In this document: piece after piece, positions 1 through 8,950 of the stretch
Position numbering within the stretch: the stretch's first letter is position 1
Layout: the number at the start of each line of letters is the position of its first letter
Source of the DNA: Rhizobium freirei PRF 81
GTDB taxonomy: Bacteria; Pseudomonadota; Alphaproteobacteria; Rhizobiales; Rhizobiaceae
Direction: 5' to 3'
Assembly (NCBI RefSeq): GCF_000359745.1
Contig: NZ_AQHN01000013.1
Coordinates: forward strand, 124,001-188,000
Length of the DNA stretch: 64,000 nucleotides
The notes under the pieces: model-generated
Databases searched by the model: none
Seen by the model: the letters and a program-made list of their open reading frames with translations, nothing else
What the model was told of the DNA's origin: nothing
Position numbers and translations under genes: made by a program

Positions 1-1329
1 GTCAACGCGATGATCTACATTCGCGGTCACCGCAACGACTACGATACCTGGTCGCAAATGGGTTGCCAGGGCTGGTCCTATGACGATGTGCTGCCGGCCT
101 TCCGCTCGCTTGAGAACAACGAGCGGCTGAACGGCCATTTCCATGGCAACAAGGGCGGGCTGCGCGTTTCCGACCCACGGCATCGCCATCCGTTAAGCGA
201 GGCCTTCATCAAGGCGGCGACCGAAATCGGCATCCCCCATAATGACGATTTCAATGGCGAGGATCAGGCTGGCGTCGGCTTCTATCAAAGCACGACCCAT
301 GGCGGCCGTCGCTGGAGTTCCGCTCAAGCCTTCCTGCGCGAAGCGGAAAAGCGGCCGAACCTGACCGTGCTGACGCAACGTAAGGTCGCTCGGATCCTGT
401 TCGAGGGGCGGAAGGCCGTTGGTGTCGAGCTGCTCGACGGCACGACCTTCAAGGCGGAGCGTGAAATCGCGCTCACCGCCGGCGCCATTGCTACACCGAA
501 GATCCTGCAGCTGTCCGGTGTTGGCGACGCGGCGCATCTTTCGTCAATTGGCATCAAGGTCGTTGCCGATCTGCCTGGCGTCGGCGCCAACTATCAGGAT
601 CACCTGGAAGTGCCGGTGCAGGGCGAGACGCATGAGCCGATCTCGATCCTCGGTCATGACAAGGGTCTGCGGGCAGCCGGCCACATGCTGCGCTATCTGA
701 CGTCGCACCGCGGGCTGCTGTCCTCCAACGTCGTCGAGTGCGGCGGTTTCGTCGATACCGTCGGCACGGGACAGCCGGACGTTCAGTTCCATGTGTTGCC
801 GGTTTTGATCGGTTTTGTCGATCGTGATCCTGAGCCCGGACATGGCCTCAGCATCGGGCCCTGCTATCTGCGGCCGCGCTCGCGAGGCTGGATCCGGTTG
901 AAGAGTGCCGATCCGACGGAGCAGACGGATTTTAATGCCAATCTCCTATCCGATCCGGCCGATATCGAAACTTTGGTGCGCGGCGTCGAAACGGCGATCC
1001 GCATCCTCGATGCGCCGGCCCTTGCCAAGCTGGTCAAGCGCCGCCTGCTGCCGAAGCCGGGCGTCGAGAAGGATCCGGACGCCCTGCGGGACTACATCCG
1101 CCAATCCTGCAAGACGGTGTTCCATCCGGCAGGCACGGCCCGCATGGGCCGGGCGGACGACCCCAGTGCCGTAGTTGGGCCGGACTTGAAGGTGCGCGGC
1201 GTCGAGGGCCTGCGGGTCTGCGACGCCTCGGTGATGCCGACGCTGGTTTCGGGCAATACCAACGCGCCGACGATGATGATTGCGGCAAAGGCTGCCGCCT
1301 TCATGACAGGTAGGGCGATTTCCGGCTGA
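1..1329 (+). CDS. GMC-family FAD oxidoreductase (choline dehydrogenase-like), 5' truncated by window
   Basis: Flavin-dependent alcohol oxidation. The reading frame is open from base 1: the codons before the first visible ATG (position 10) read V-N-A and continue into MIYIRGHRNDYDTW, the conserved segment that follows the FAD-binding GGSSS(V/I)N motif of this family, so roughly 80-100 N-terminal residues with the Rossmann motif lie outside the window. The C-terminus carries the family's active-site His (FHPAGTARMG) and Asn (SGNTNAPTMM). The gene ends 59 bases before an ABC substrate-binding gene on the same strand and is probably co-transcribed with it, which suggests it acts on the imported compound. 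Substrate cannot be told from sequence. Confidence 0.93.
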   Translation, partial: VNAMIYIRGHRNDYDTWSQMGCQGWSYDDVLPAFRSLENNERLNGHFHGNKGGLRVSDPRHRHPLSEAFIKAATEIGIPHNDDFNGEDQAGVGFYQSTTHGGRRWSSAQAFLREAEKRPNLTVLTQRKVARILFEGRKAVGVELLDGTTFKAEREIALTAGAIATPKILQLSGVGDAAHLSSIGIKVVADLPGVGANYQDHLEVPVQGETHEPISILGHDKGLRAAGHMLRYLTSHRGLLSSNVVECGGFVDTVGTGQPDVQFHVLPVLIGFVDRDPEPGHGLSIGPCYLRPRSRGWIRLKSADPTEQTDFNANLLSDPADIETLVRGVETAIRILDAPALAKLVKRRLLPKPGVEKDPDALRDYIRQSCKTVFHPAGTARMGRADDPSAVVGPDLKVRGVEGLRVCDASVMPTLVSGNTNAPTMMIAAKAAAFMTGRAISG

Positions 1330-1388
1330 GCCGGGCATCGCAAAAGCAAAGAGCCCGTGGGGAGCGGGACAACAAACTGGAGGAGACA

Positions 1389-2642
1389 ATGCCTATCAAT
1401 CTCAAAGGGCTGGCGATCGGCCTTTTCCTGACGCTCATTTCGGCGTTCAGCGCAAATGCAGCTGCATCCTGCGGTGACAGTACCGGAAAGCCGGCAACCG
1501 GCGAACCGATCATCATCGGCGCAATCACCGGCAAGACCGGCCCGGACGATTTCTCGAACTCGACCAAATCGGCGAAAGCCTATTTCGATTGCCTCAACGC
1601 CAATGGCGGCATCAAGGGGCGGCCGGTCAAATATATGATCGAGGACGATCAGTGGAATCCGGAGATCGCCGCACAGCTGGCGGCCAAGCTCGTCAACGAC
1701 CAGAAGGCCGTGCTGATGGTCGGCAATTCGAGCTATGTGGAATGCGGCGCCAATGCCGAACTCTACAAGAAGGCCGGCATTCTGGTGCTGGCCGGCGTCG
1801 GTGTGCCGCGCGAATGCTTCTTTGCCGATAACATCGCGCCGACCAATGCCGGACCGCGTGTCTCTATGCTGGGTGCCATGGGCTATGCGCTCGACAAGCT
1901 CCATGCCAAGTCGGTCGTCTGCATCGCTCCGAACATCCCGAATGTCGGCACATGGTCCTGCGATGGCGTCGCTTTGCTCGCCAAGGAAAAGGGCTTTGCC
2001 GCACAGACGATCCTGATGGATCCGGGTTCCGCCGATGCGACATCCGTCATCTTGCAGGCAGCTGCCAGCAAGCCTGACGTTATCGTTCTCGGCCTCTCCA
2101 AGGGCGTTGCGGTGCCGCTTTTGACGGCAGCCGAAGAGCAGGGTCTGAACCGGTCGATCACTTTCCTGAGCGCTGCTTCGGCCTATGATCTCTCGGTTCC
2201 GTCCACGATCGGCTCGAGTTGGGACGGTAAATTCTACGTCAACATGGAGTTCAATGATCTCGAGGCAACGACCTCGGACAATCAGAACTGGCTTGCCGTC
2301 ATGGATCAGTACGGTCAGAAGTCCGACCCGCGCGATACCTTCGCCCAGGCCGGCTATCTCGCGGCACGCGTCGCCGAGAAGGCGCTGATGTCGCTCGATC
2401 CGGCCAACATCAACCGTGAGACCGCGTCCGCTGCCGTGAAGCAGATCAAGGGCTTCAAGAGCGATATCTTCTGCGCTCCCTGGTACTTCGGCGACGGCCA
2501 GACGCGTCACAACGCCAATTCGACGACGCGCATGGCCGTTGCCGAAGGCGGCAAGTGGAAGGTCGTCTCCGACTGCGCCCCGTCGCCGGATCCGGAACTG
2601 AAGGACATCCGCGCCTTCGAAAAGTCGGCTGGCCTCAACTAA
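1389..2642 (+). CDS. ABC transporter substrate-binding protein (branched-chain amino acid type)
   Basis: Periplasmic ligand-binding protein (417 aa) of a HAAT/Liv-type importer. A Sec signal peptide is visible (MPINLKGLAIGLF then a hydrophobic stretch ending in ANA-A at about residue 24). The mature protein starts with the usual IIIGAITGKTGP strand-turn and has the type-I periplasmic-binding fold pattern. An AGGAG-like ribosome site precedes the ATG. It heads the set permease-permease-ATPase-ATPase that follows. Such proteins bind many things besides amino acids, including aromatic acids and amides; the neighbouring homoprotocatechuate genes make an aromatic or aryl-amine ligand plausible, but that is inference. 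Confidence 0.93.
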   Translation: MPINLKGLAIGLFLTLISAFSANAAASCGDSTGKPATGEPIIIGAITGKTGPDDFSNSTKSAKAYFDCLNANGGIKGRPVKYMIEDDQWNPEIAAQLAAKLVNDQKAVLMVGNSSYVECGANAELYKKAGILVLAGVGVPRECFFADNIAPTNAGPRVSMLGAMGYALDKLHAKSVVCIAPNIPNVGTWSCDGVALLAKEKGFAAQTILMDPGSADATSVILQAAASKPDVIVLGLSKGVAVPLLTAAEEQGLNRSITFLSAASAYDLSVPSTIGSSWDGKFYVNMEFNDLEATTSDNQNWLAVMDQYGQKSDPRDTFAQAGYLAARVAEKALMSLDPANINRETASAAVKQIKGFKSDIFCAPWYFGDGQTRHNANSTTRMAVAEGGKWKVVSDCAPSPDPELKDIRAFEKSAGLN

Positions 2643-2659
2643 GCCCAGGCATCTGCCAT

Positions 2660-2689
2660 CGGTTCCGCGGCTTTGACGCCGCGGAACCG
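2660..2689 (+). terminator. strong intra-operon hairpin after the substrate-binding gene
   Basis: Perfect 12-bp stem (CGGTTCCGCGGC pairing with GCCGCGGAACCG) with a 6-base loop, no T run, in the gap between the binding-protein and permease genes. The position is that of 3'-end-stabilising or attenuating hairpins that keep binding-protein mRNA more abundant than permease mRNA. Confidence 0.6.
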
Positions 2690-2711
2690 AGCGACCCGAG
2701 AGGATCGGTCC

Positions 2712-3578
2712 ATGAACTTTCTACCCTTCGTCATTTCCGGCCTGGGAATCGGTGCTGTCTACGCATTGTCCGGCGTCGGCCTTGTCGTTCTGTTTCGCGC
2801 GACAGGCGTTCTCAATTTTGCCTTCGGTGCTTTCGGCGCCATCGGCGCCCATTGCGCCTGGCAGCTGCTTGAGTGGAAAATGCCGCTCGCCGTTGCCATT
2901 CTCGCGGCCGTCGCCGTTTCCACAACGATCAGCTTTCTGTACGGCCGCATCTTCGCGCCCATGCTGTCGCATCGCGACATCGTCGTGCGCGCGGTGGGAA
3001 CGCTGGCACCGGCACTCCTGCTGATTGCGATCATGGGCGTCATCTGGGGCGAGCTGCCGCGCCGTCTGCAGTTTCCGACCGACCAGATGTTCGTGACCCT
3101 CTTTGCCGTGCGCCTGACCTATACGCGTATCATCGCGATCATCCTCGCTGTCGTCATGGTCGTCGCGATCACGCTCCTGCTGAACCGCACGCGGCTTGGT
3201 CTTGATATGCGCGCTCTTGCCAATGATCGCGATCTCAGTGCTGTCCTCGGCGTACGCATCCTCTATACGGAAACCGCCGCCTGGATCATCACCGGCATCT
3301 TTTCCGGACTTGCCGGCCTGTTGCTCGCCGACCTCGTGCGCTTGCAGGGAACATTCCTGACTTTGCTGGTCATTCCGGCGATAGCCGCCGCAATCCTTGG
3401 TCAGCTGCGCTCGCTTTGGGAAACCGCCGTGGCCGGCATTCTGATCGGCATTGCCGAGGCCGTGCTGACGCCGATCGCCTGGATATCGCCTTATCGCGCT
3501 GCCGCCCCCTTCGTCATCGCGCTCGTTGCAGTCACGATCCTGGGAGGCACGGCGAGAGCCGCGCTGAAAGACAGATGA
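2712..3578 (+). CDS. branched-chain-type ABC permease (LivH-like)
   Basis: Inner-membrane permease subunit of the importer, 288 aa, almost entirely hydrophobic with about eight membrane segments. It opens MNFLPFVISGLGIGAVYALSGVGL, typical for LivH homologues. The start at 2712 is chosen over an upstream in-frame ATG (2673) because a GAGAGG ribosome site lies just before it and homologues begin at this hydrophobic segment; the upstream ATG lies inside the hairpin. The stop overlaps the start of the next gene (ATGA), indicating translational coupling with the LivM-like permease. Confidence 0.93.
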   Translation: MNFLPFVISGLGIGAVYALSGVGLVVLFRATGVLNFAFGAFGAIGAHCAWQLLEWKMPLAVAILAAVAVSTTISFLYGRIFAPMLSHRDIVVRAVGTLAPALLLIAIMGVIWGELPRRLQFPTDQMFVTLFAVRLTYTRIIAIILAVVMVVAITLLLNRTRLGLDMRALANDRDLSAVLGVRILYTETAAWIITGIFSGLAGLLLADLVRLQGTFLTLLVIPAIAAAILGQLRSLWETAVAGILIGIAEAVLTPIAWISPYRAAAPFVIALVAVTILGGTARAALKDR

Positions 3579-4612
3579 CCGTTCAGGACCAGACAATCAC
3601 CTCCAACGGCGAAGGCCTATCGATAGTGCGACTGCCCAAGCAGCTACTGCATGTTCCAATAACGATGGCGATCTTTTCGCTCGTCGTCGCTCTCCTTGCC
3701 AATTCCTTCTGGCTGTCGGCCGCAACCTCAGCCGTTGCCCTGTCGCTCTCCGTTGCCGGCCTTGCCATTCTTTACGGCCAGCTTGGCCTAGTCTCTCTCT
3801 GCCAGTTCGCGCTTGTCGGTGTCGGCGGCTGGGTGACGTTGCGTATCGGCCACGCCTTTCATCCGCCTTTCGAAGTCAGCCTGCTCACCGGCGGGATCGT
3901 CGCTTCGATAGTGGGGCTGGCGTTCGGCGTGCCGGCCCTGCGGCTGCGCGGCCTTTATCTGGCGCTCGTCACTCTGATGCTGGCCGGCGCCTTCCAGATC
4001 GTCGTTAGCGCCTGGGGTTTTCCGGACGGCGGCCCTGGCTTCTTCGGGCGAGCAGATGGCTCCGGGCGTGAGATGCTGGCAAGACCTGCTTTAGCCGGTG
4101 GAGAGGTTTCCTACTTTCTCTATGTCTGCGCGGCAGCGGCGATCGGCTTGCTGATTGCGCAGTGGCATAAGCTTGCCCGTCCCGGTCGGGCCTGGGCGCT
4201 GATCCGCAAGGGAGAGACTGTCGCGGTTGCGAGCGGCGTCAACGTCCTGATCTACAAGGCATGGGCTTTTGCGCTCAGCGGCTTTCTGGCTGGTCTCGCC
4301 GGCGGCCTGCTTGCCGGCAATGTCGGCCAGCTCGACGGACGTGCCTTCGGCGCCTTCGATAGCCTCAATCTCTTTGCGCTCGCCATCGTCGGCGGGGTCT
4401 TCAACTGGTACGGCGCCTTGATCGCGGGGCTTCTTCTGCGCGCAGTGCCGGCGCTGCTGACCGATCTCGGTATCGACGGCTATGTGACGATCGGGATTTT
4501 CGGCATGGCGCTGTTTCATGCTCTGGCGACCGCCCCGACCGGCATTGCGGGGCAGATATCGGGGCTGATCGCCTGGGTCGGCAACAAGCTTTCCCGGGGG
4601 AGGGATCGATGA
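3575..4612 (+). CDS. branched-chain-type ABC permease (LivM-like)
   Basis: Second permease subunit, 345 aa, with a hydrophilic N-terminus of about 25 residues followed by about nine to ten membrane segments. The motif YGQLGLVSLCQFALVGVGGW is the usual LivM signature (LLxGYAGQxSLGHAAFFGIGAY in archetypes). The start is the ATG overlapping the preceding stop (ATGA at 3575-3578); the longer upstream reading frame is noise from the previous gene's other frame. The stop again overlaps the next gene's ATG. It pairs with the LivH-like subunit to form the channel. Confidence 0.93.
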   Translation: MTVQDQTITSNGEGLSIVRLPKQLLHVPITMAIFSLVVALLANSFWLSAATSAVALSLSVAGLAILYGQLGLVSLCQFALVGVGGWVTLRIGHAFHPPFEVSLLTGGIVASIVGLAFGVPALRLRGLYLALVTLMLAGAFQIVVSAWGFPDGGPGFFGRADGSGREMLARPALAGGEVSYFLYVCAAAAIGLLIAQWHKLARPGRAWALIRKGETVAVASGVNVLIYKAWAFALSGFLAGLAGGLLAGNVGQLDGRAFGAFDSLNLFALAIVGGVFNWYGALIAGLLLRAVPALLTDLGIDGYVTIGIFGMALFHALATAPTGIAGQISGLIAWVGNKLSRGRDR

Positions 4613-5313
4613 TCAGGATCGAAAATCTCGTCGTGCAGTTCGGCGGCGTGCGGCCGATCAATGAGCTCAGCGCGGTGCTGACGGCCCCGGTTGCCGGCCT
4701 CATTGGCCCGAATGGCGCGGGCAAGACCACGCTGCTCAATGTGCTCTCCGGTTTCGTCAGGCCGGTTCAGGGCGCAGTTTCGCTGGGCGAACGGGCGCTG
4801 CTGCCGATGTCGCCGCTTCAGCGCGTGCGTGCGGGCCTGCGGCGTTCGTTCCAGACCGAGCAGGTGGTCGAAGACCTGACCGTTTCCGGCAATATTGCTG
4901 CGATCGCCGACCATGTCGTCGCTGTGGGGCACCGTTCCGGCGCCGTCGATCAGGCTCTCTCTTTCGTCGGTCTGACGTCGGTTGCCGATCGGCTCGGCCA
5001 GTCGCTCAATCTGTTTCAGCGCCGTCTCGTCGAGCTTGCGAAATGTGTGATCGGCGACCCGAAGCTTATCCTGCTCGATGAGCCGGCGGCAGGGTTGACC
5101 GAGGAGGAAGGCAAGGCATTTCGAGAACTGGTGCTGCGCATCCCGGCGGAATTCAGGGCGCAGGTCCTGATCATCGATCACGATGTCGATCTTATCCGCT
5201 CCATGTGCAGCGAGACCATGGTGCTCGACTACGGCAAGCTTCTGGCGCTTGGCCCAACCCATACCGTGCTTGCGGACCCCAATGTGCGTCGCGCCTATCT
5301 GGGGGAGTTTTGA
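4609..5313 (+). CDS. ABC transporter ATPase (LivG-like) with degenerate signature motif
   Basis: Cytoplasmic ATPase, 234 aa, shorter than a typical LivG (about 255). Walker A (GPNGAGKTT, about residues 29-37), Q-loop (SFQTEQ), Walker B (LILLDEPAAG) and the switch His (IIDHD) are intact. The ABC signature, normally LSGGQ or the LivG form LPYGQQRR, reads SLNLFQRRLVELA, so the Ser/Gly-Gly core is missing. The partner ATPase encoded next has a normal LSGGQ, so one of the two composite ATP sites of the dimer is probably weak or inactive. ATGA overlap with the upstream permease; 1-base gap to the downstream ATPase. Confidence 0.92.
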   Translation: MIRIENLVVQFGGVRPINELSAVLTAPVAGLIGPNGAGKTTLLNVLSGFVRPVQGAVSLGERALLPMSPLQRVRAGLRRSFQTEQVVEDLTVSGNIAAIADHVVAVGHRSGAVDQALSFVGLTSVADRLGQSLNLFQRRLVELAKCVIGDPKLILLDEPAAGLTEEEGKAFRELVLRIPAEFRAQVLIIDHDVDLIRSMCSETMVLDYGKLLALGPTHTVLADPNVRRAYLGEF

Positions 5314-5314
5314 G

Positions 5315-6031
5315 ATGGCCGGGGCATCAGAAGTCCGTGTTGAAAATCTCATCGTCGAGCGCGGCGGCAAGCGGGTCATTCATGACGTCTCCTTCTCGGT
5401 CACAGCGGGCAGGATAACGACGTTGCTCGGCGCCAACGGCGCCGGGAAATCGAGTACGGTCATGGCCATGGCTGGCGTCTTGCCGCGCGGCGGCTCGGTG
5501 CGTCTGGATGGCCGCGCGCTTGATGGATTTGCGCCCGATCGCATTCGCCGCGCAGGCCTCGCGCTCGTTCCGGAAGGTCATCGCGTGCTGGGGCAGCTCT
5601 CCGTCGAGGATAATATCCTCGTGGCCGCCCTCGATCCGTCAGCCAACGCCCGCAGGCGGGGGCTTGAGCGCGCCTACGAAATATTCCCCGAACTTGCCGA
5701 ACGCCGCCGTCAATCGGCATCGGACCTGTCCGGTGGCCAGAAGCAGATGGTGGCGATGGCGCAGGCTTTTGTTGCCAAGCCTCGCTTCATGATCGTCGAC
5801 GAGCTCTCTCTTGGCCTGGCGCCTGGTGTCGTCAAGCGGCTGGCCGAAGCGCTGAAGATCGCTGCGGCCGGCGGCATCGGCGTTCTTCTGATCGAGCAGT
5901 TCGCCAACCTTGCCCTCGATCTTGCCGATCAGGCCCTTGTCCTTGAGCGGGGTCGTCTCGTCTTCGACGGCTCGGCCGCGACCTTGAAGGCGCAGCCGGA
6001 CATTCTCCATGGCGCCTACCTTGCCAGTTGA
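5315..6031 (+). CDS. ABC transporter ATPase (LivF-like)
   Basis: Second ATPase of the importer, 238 aa, matching LivF length. Walker A GANGAGKSS, Q-loop region PEGHRVLGQLSVEDN (the LivF-specific form), signature DLSGGQKQM, Walker B FMIVDELSLGL and H-loop/D-loop region IEQFANLALD are all recognisable. Start chosen at 5315, two bases after the preceding stop, where the protein begins MAGASEVRVENL; the longer open frame upstream overlaps the LivG-like gene and is not coding. The canonical signature here contrasts with the degenerate one in its partner. Confidence 0.93.
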   Translation: MAGASEVRVENLIVERGGKRVIHDVSFSVTAGRITTLLGANGAGKSSTVMAMAGVLPRGGSVRLDGRALDGFAPDRIRRAGLALVPEGHRVLGQLSVEDNILVAALDPSANARRRGLERAYEIFPELAERRRQSASDLSGGQKQMVAMAQAFVAKPRFMIVDELSLGLAPGVVKRLAEALKIAAAGGIGVLLIEQFANLALDLADQALVLERGRLVFDGSAATLKAQPDILHGAYLAS

Positions 6032-6046
6032 TAGAAGGGAATTGCC

Positions 6047-6763
6047 ATGACGTTTTCTGCGGATCTCTTTGCCGGACGAACGGTCGTCGTTACCGGCGGC
6101 ACATCGGGCATAGGTGCTGCCAGCGCCCAAGGCTTTGCCGCGCTTGGCGCCTGTGTCCTGAGCTGCGGTCTCGGCGCGTCCAAGGCGCCTGCAGTGCCGG
6201 GGATCGAAAACCATGAAGTCGATGTGCTCGTACCGGGGGCGCTGGAAGCCTTCTTCGCATCCGTCGAAACCATCGATGTCCTGGTCAATTGCACGGGCGT
6301 CAGCCGCGACCGCAGCGAATGGTCGAAAGCCGTGTTCGACGAGGTGATGACGATCAACCTGACTTCGGTGATGGATTGCTGCCGGCTGGCGCGTCCGCGC
6401 ATGCACGCAGGGTCGGCGATGGTCAACATCGCTTCGATGTATTCCACCTTCGGCGCAGCCGACCGTCCGGCTTATGCGGCCAGCAAGGGCGCGATCGTGC
6501 AGCTTACGAAGTCGCTGGCGCAGGAATATGCGCAGGCCGGAATTCGCGTCAACGCGGTTGCGCCGGGCTGGATCGTCACGCCGCTCAGCCGCGCGCTTTT
6601 CGCAGACGAGACTGCTTCCGGACCCATTCTCCAGCGTATTCCGGCTGGCCGATGGGGTGCTGCTGAGGAAATCGCCGATGCGATCATATTCCTTACATCG
6701 GACGCGGCGCGTTATGTCACCGGGGCCTGCCTGCCGGTTGATGGCGGATATCTCACATCTTGA
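6047..6763 (+). CDS. short-chain dehydrogenase/reductase
   Basis: Classical SDR of 238 aa. Cofactor motif TGGTSGIG (residues 16-23), NAG-equivalent NCTG (81-84), catalytic Ser130 (NIASMYS) and YxxxK (Tyr143, Lys147), and the conserved PGWIVTPL loop. No acidic residue pattern decides NAD versus NADP. It sits 15 bases after the ABC ATPase gene and 11 bases before an AraC regulator, so it is likely part of the same transport-catabolic operon and oxidises or reduces the imported compound or a derivative. Substrate unknown. Confidence 0.92.
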   Translation: MTFSADLFAGRTVVVTGGTSGIGAASAQGFAALGACVLSCGLGASKAPAVPGIENHEVDVLVPGALEAFFASVETIDVLVNCTGVSRDRSEWSKAVFDEVMTINLTSVMDCCRLARPRMHAGSAMVNIASMYSTFGAADRPAYAASKGAIVQLTKSLAQEYAQAGIRVNAVAPGWIVTPLSRALFADETASGPILQRIPAGRWGAAEEIADAIIFLTSDAARYVTGACLPVDGGYLTS

Positions 6764-6774
6764 GGGCTTCTAGG

Positions 6775-7719
6775 ATGGCTGCAGCGCTTCAACGTCATGT
6801 CGAGATCGCCGGTGGGCGGGACTTTGCCGGTCTCGCGCGCAATCTCTTCGGCAACGTCCGTCTTGATTTCGGTGCCGCCGACGAGAACAAGAGCCGCATG
6901 GTGTCGGCGATGCTTGGCGCATGCCGGCTGACGCGGCTGGAGGCCGATCGGCATGTCGTTTTCGGCGAGCGCGTCACGGCGCGACCGGACGATCCGGACG
7001 CGATCAAGCTGATCCTGCAGACGGAGGGAGCCGCCTCGCTGATGCAGGGCGGGCAGCATGCGCCGGTCCAAACCGACGCCCTTGTCATCTATGACCCACG
7101 TCGACCCTACGTGCTGACCAACAGCACATCCGTGCGGCAGCTTCTGCTGCAATTGCCGCGGCATGCACTCTCGCACAGCGCCATCGAGCGGCTGGCGACA
7201 CCTTTTACAGCTCATGCAGAGCAGGACGGCATGTGCCGCATCCTGTTGTCTTTGATGGAATCGACCATGCATGAGATCGGCCATCTCGATGAGGCAAGAC
7301 GCGCTGGCATCGGCCAGACCATGATCGATCTCGTTCGCACTGTGATCGGCGCAGATCCGCAGCCGGCAAGACCGGTTGCCAACCCATTGGATTTGCTGCT
7401 GCAGCGGATCAAGGAGTTTATCGAAAGCAATGTCGAGCGGCCGGACCTGACCATCACAATGATCGCGCGCCGCATGGGCTGCTCGGTGCGCTATGTCTAT
7501 CGGGCATTCGAGGTCGAATGCCTGACGCCTTCGGACTATATCTGGAATTTACGTCTGCAGAAAGCTGCCGCGCAGTTGCGAGATGCCGGAGGCTATGCCG
7601 GCGAAATATCCGAAATCGCTTTTGCGCTCGGCTTTTCATCAAGTGCGCATTTTTCCCGAGCCTTTCGCAATCGCTTCGGTGTTTCTCCCTCGCAATGGCG
7701 TCGGGCCGCGGCGGTATAA
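6775..7719 (+). CDS. AraC-family transcriptional regulator (FeaR-like architecture)
   Basis: DNA-binding activator, 314 aa. The N-terminal half resembles the AraC_binding_2 sensor domain (segment LVIYDPRRPYVL is typical, as in FeaR, the phenylethylamine/tyramine-pathway activator); the C-terminal about 100 residues carry the double helix-turn-helix (ITMIARRMGCSVRYVYRAF and the second helix pair ending FGFSSSAHFSRAFRNRFGVSPSQWR-like). The start is the ATG at 6775 preceded by AGG; an alternative TTG lies inside the preceding stop. It probably controls this operon and/or the facing hpa operon. The FeaR comparison rests on domain pattern, not alignment. Confidence 0.9.
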   Translation: MAAALQRHVEIAGGRDFAGLARNLFGNVRLDFGAADENKSRMVSAMLGACRLTRLEADRHVVFGERVTARPDDPDAIKLILQTEGAASLMQGGQHAPVQTDALVIYDPRRPYVLTNSTSVRQLLLQLPRHALSHSAIERLATPFTAHAEQDGMCRILLSLMESTMHEIGHLDEARRAGIGQTMIDLVRTVIGADPQPARPVANPLDLLLQRIKEFIESNVERPDLTITMIARRMGCSVRYVYRAFEVECLTPSDYIWNLRLQKAAAQLRDAGGYAGEISEIAFALGFSSSAHFSRAFRNRFGVSPSQWRRAAAV

Positions 7720-7750
7720 AAAGGCGGCCGGATTTCGGGTCCGACCGCCT
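7716..7750 (-). terminator. rho-independent terminator of the hpa operon (- strand)
   Basis: Read on the - strand: AGGCGGTCGGA, a 7-base loop, TCCGGCCGCCT, then TTTTTAT. Stem of about 10 pairs with one mismatch followed by a U tract, located just after the stop of the SnoaL-like gene. The stem also occurs on the + strand after the AraC gene, where it lacks a T run. Confidence 0.7.
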
Positions 7751-7757
7751 CGACCGA

Positions 7758-8147
7758 TCAACGCATCGATTCTGCCACCCGAAGCGTATCGGTGAACTGT
7801 TCGAACCGGCGGATCTTATCCTGCGCCACGCCCCAGACGTGCACGACGCGAGCCTTGAACGGCTTGCCCGTCTGCTTGCTGGTGCCGGTATATTCGCCGA
7901 TGGCGACCACGTCGTTGCCGGCGTCGAGGAGCCGTTCGAGCGTGAAGGTGTATCCGTCAAAGAGCTGTCCGAGCGCCAGAAAGACGTTCTTGAAGATTTC
8001 CTGCGGACCGACATAGGTGCCGACGCAGGGGAAGCCGTCCATCTCGGTCCAGCGGCAATCGGGCGCGATGTCGGCAAGCATGCCATCCATGTCGCGGCGG
8101 AGATTGGCGTCGTAATGCGCCTTTACAATTTCGAAAGCCGTTCGCAT
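7758..8147 (-). CDS. SnoaL-like / NTF2-fold polyketide-cyclase or ketosteroid-isomerase-type protein
   Basis: Small protein of 129 aa with the pattern of the SnoaL/NTF2-like family: N-terminal helix FEIVKAHYDANLRRDMDGMLADIAPD, then WTEMDGFP and G-x-Y-xGPQEIFKNVF, ending in repeated strands (VVAIGEYTGT, ARVVHVWGV). Members are isomerases, hydratases, dehydratases or have no known activity. The start at 8147 is preceded by AAGGACA at a good distance; the longer open frame overlaps the MoaF gene in another frame. It is the last gene of the - strand hpa operon, 11 bases after the MoaF-like gene. Confidence 0.82.
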   Translation of the reverse strand: MRTAFEIVKAHYDANLRRDMDGMLADIAPDCRWTEMDGFPCVGTYVGPQEIFKNVFLALGQLFDGYTFTLERLLDAGNDVVAIGEYTGTSKQTGKPFKARVVHVWGVAQDKIRRFEQFTDTLRVAESMR

Positions 8148-8158
8148 CGTGCTGTCCT

Positions 8159-8938
8159 TCACACTGGTTCCTGGCCGGGCAGGTAATAGGTCATCGAGGC
8201 CTTGCGGATGAAAGCGCCGGCCGGGCTGTTCTGGATACGTCCGTCGCCGGTGATGCCCAGGAACTTGCCGGTCGAACGCATGTCGTTGAAATTGTAGAAG
8301 AATGTTGATGCGACCGCGATCTTGAATTCGCGGAAGGTGAAGATATAGAGGTTGTCGTCGAACTTGTAGGTCGTGGTCAGGTCGACGTCGCCATGGCCTC
8401 GCTGCACGCCGACGAGGCATTGCCAGGCATAGCGCTGCGAAGACAGGTACGTGTGCTCGTAGACGTGGTTGGGGCTGTAGGTGAAGTGTGCTCTAAGCCC
8501 GATCAGGTCGCGGCTTTCCGCCGGCGCCTGGCCGCTGACGCCGCCGCCCTCGATGATGCCGGGCCGGAAGATCTGCGCCACCTGCGGCTCGCCGACGGAA
8601 TCTTTCAGTTCGCGAACGATCGAATAGATCGACAGGGCCCGGCGCGTCTCAACGTTGAGGATCAGCGTTTCCGCTTCCTTGGAACGTCCGGCAAAGACGA
8701 TCTCGACGAAATAGGTGTTCGGCGCGACTTCGATGACTTCGGCCTTATCCGTGGCGCTATCCTTGCCGTCCGACCACTTGACCTCTTCCTTGCCGAAAGC
8801 AAGCTCCAGCTTGCGGCCGTCGTCGAAGGCGACTTTGTGCGACGAGCCGGCAAGGGCATCCGTCGCCGGCAGCCGGTTCGTGTCGATACCGTAGGCGAAT
8901 TGATCGTAGGTTTTCCAATCCTTTGGATTCTGGTTCAT
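8159..8938 (-). CDS. MoaF-family protein (MoaF N- and C-terminal domains)
   Basis: About 259 aa, recognisable as MoaF by its N-terminal region (TNRLPATDALAG...FDDGRKLELAF) and C-terminal region (HVYEHTYLSSQRYAWQCL, GDVDLTTTYKFDDNLYIFTFREF). The family name suggests molybdenum cofactor synthesis, but original genetic work tied moaF to monoamine-induced protein production in Klebsiella, and its biochemical role is unclear; calycin-like beta-barrel is plausible. Two start codons are possible (8944 and 8938); the AAGGGGG ribosome site is better spaced for 8938. It lies between an SDR and a SnoaL-like gene downstream of the homoprotocatechuate pathway. Confidence 0.85.
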   Translation of the reverse strand: MNQNPKDWKTYDQFAYGIDTNRLPATDALAGSSHKVAFDDGRKLELAFGKEEVKWSDGKDSATDKAEVIEVAPNTYFVEIVFAGRSKEAETLILNVETRRALSIYSIVRELKDSVGEPQVAQIFRPGIIEGGGVSGQAPAESRDLIGLRAHFTYSPNHVYEHTYLSSQRYAWQCLVGVQRGHGDVDLTTTYKFDDNLYIFTFREFKIAVASTFFYNFNDMRSTGKFLGITGDGRIQNSPAGAFIRKASMTYYLPGQEPV

Positions 8939-8950
8939 CTGCATTCCCCC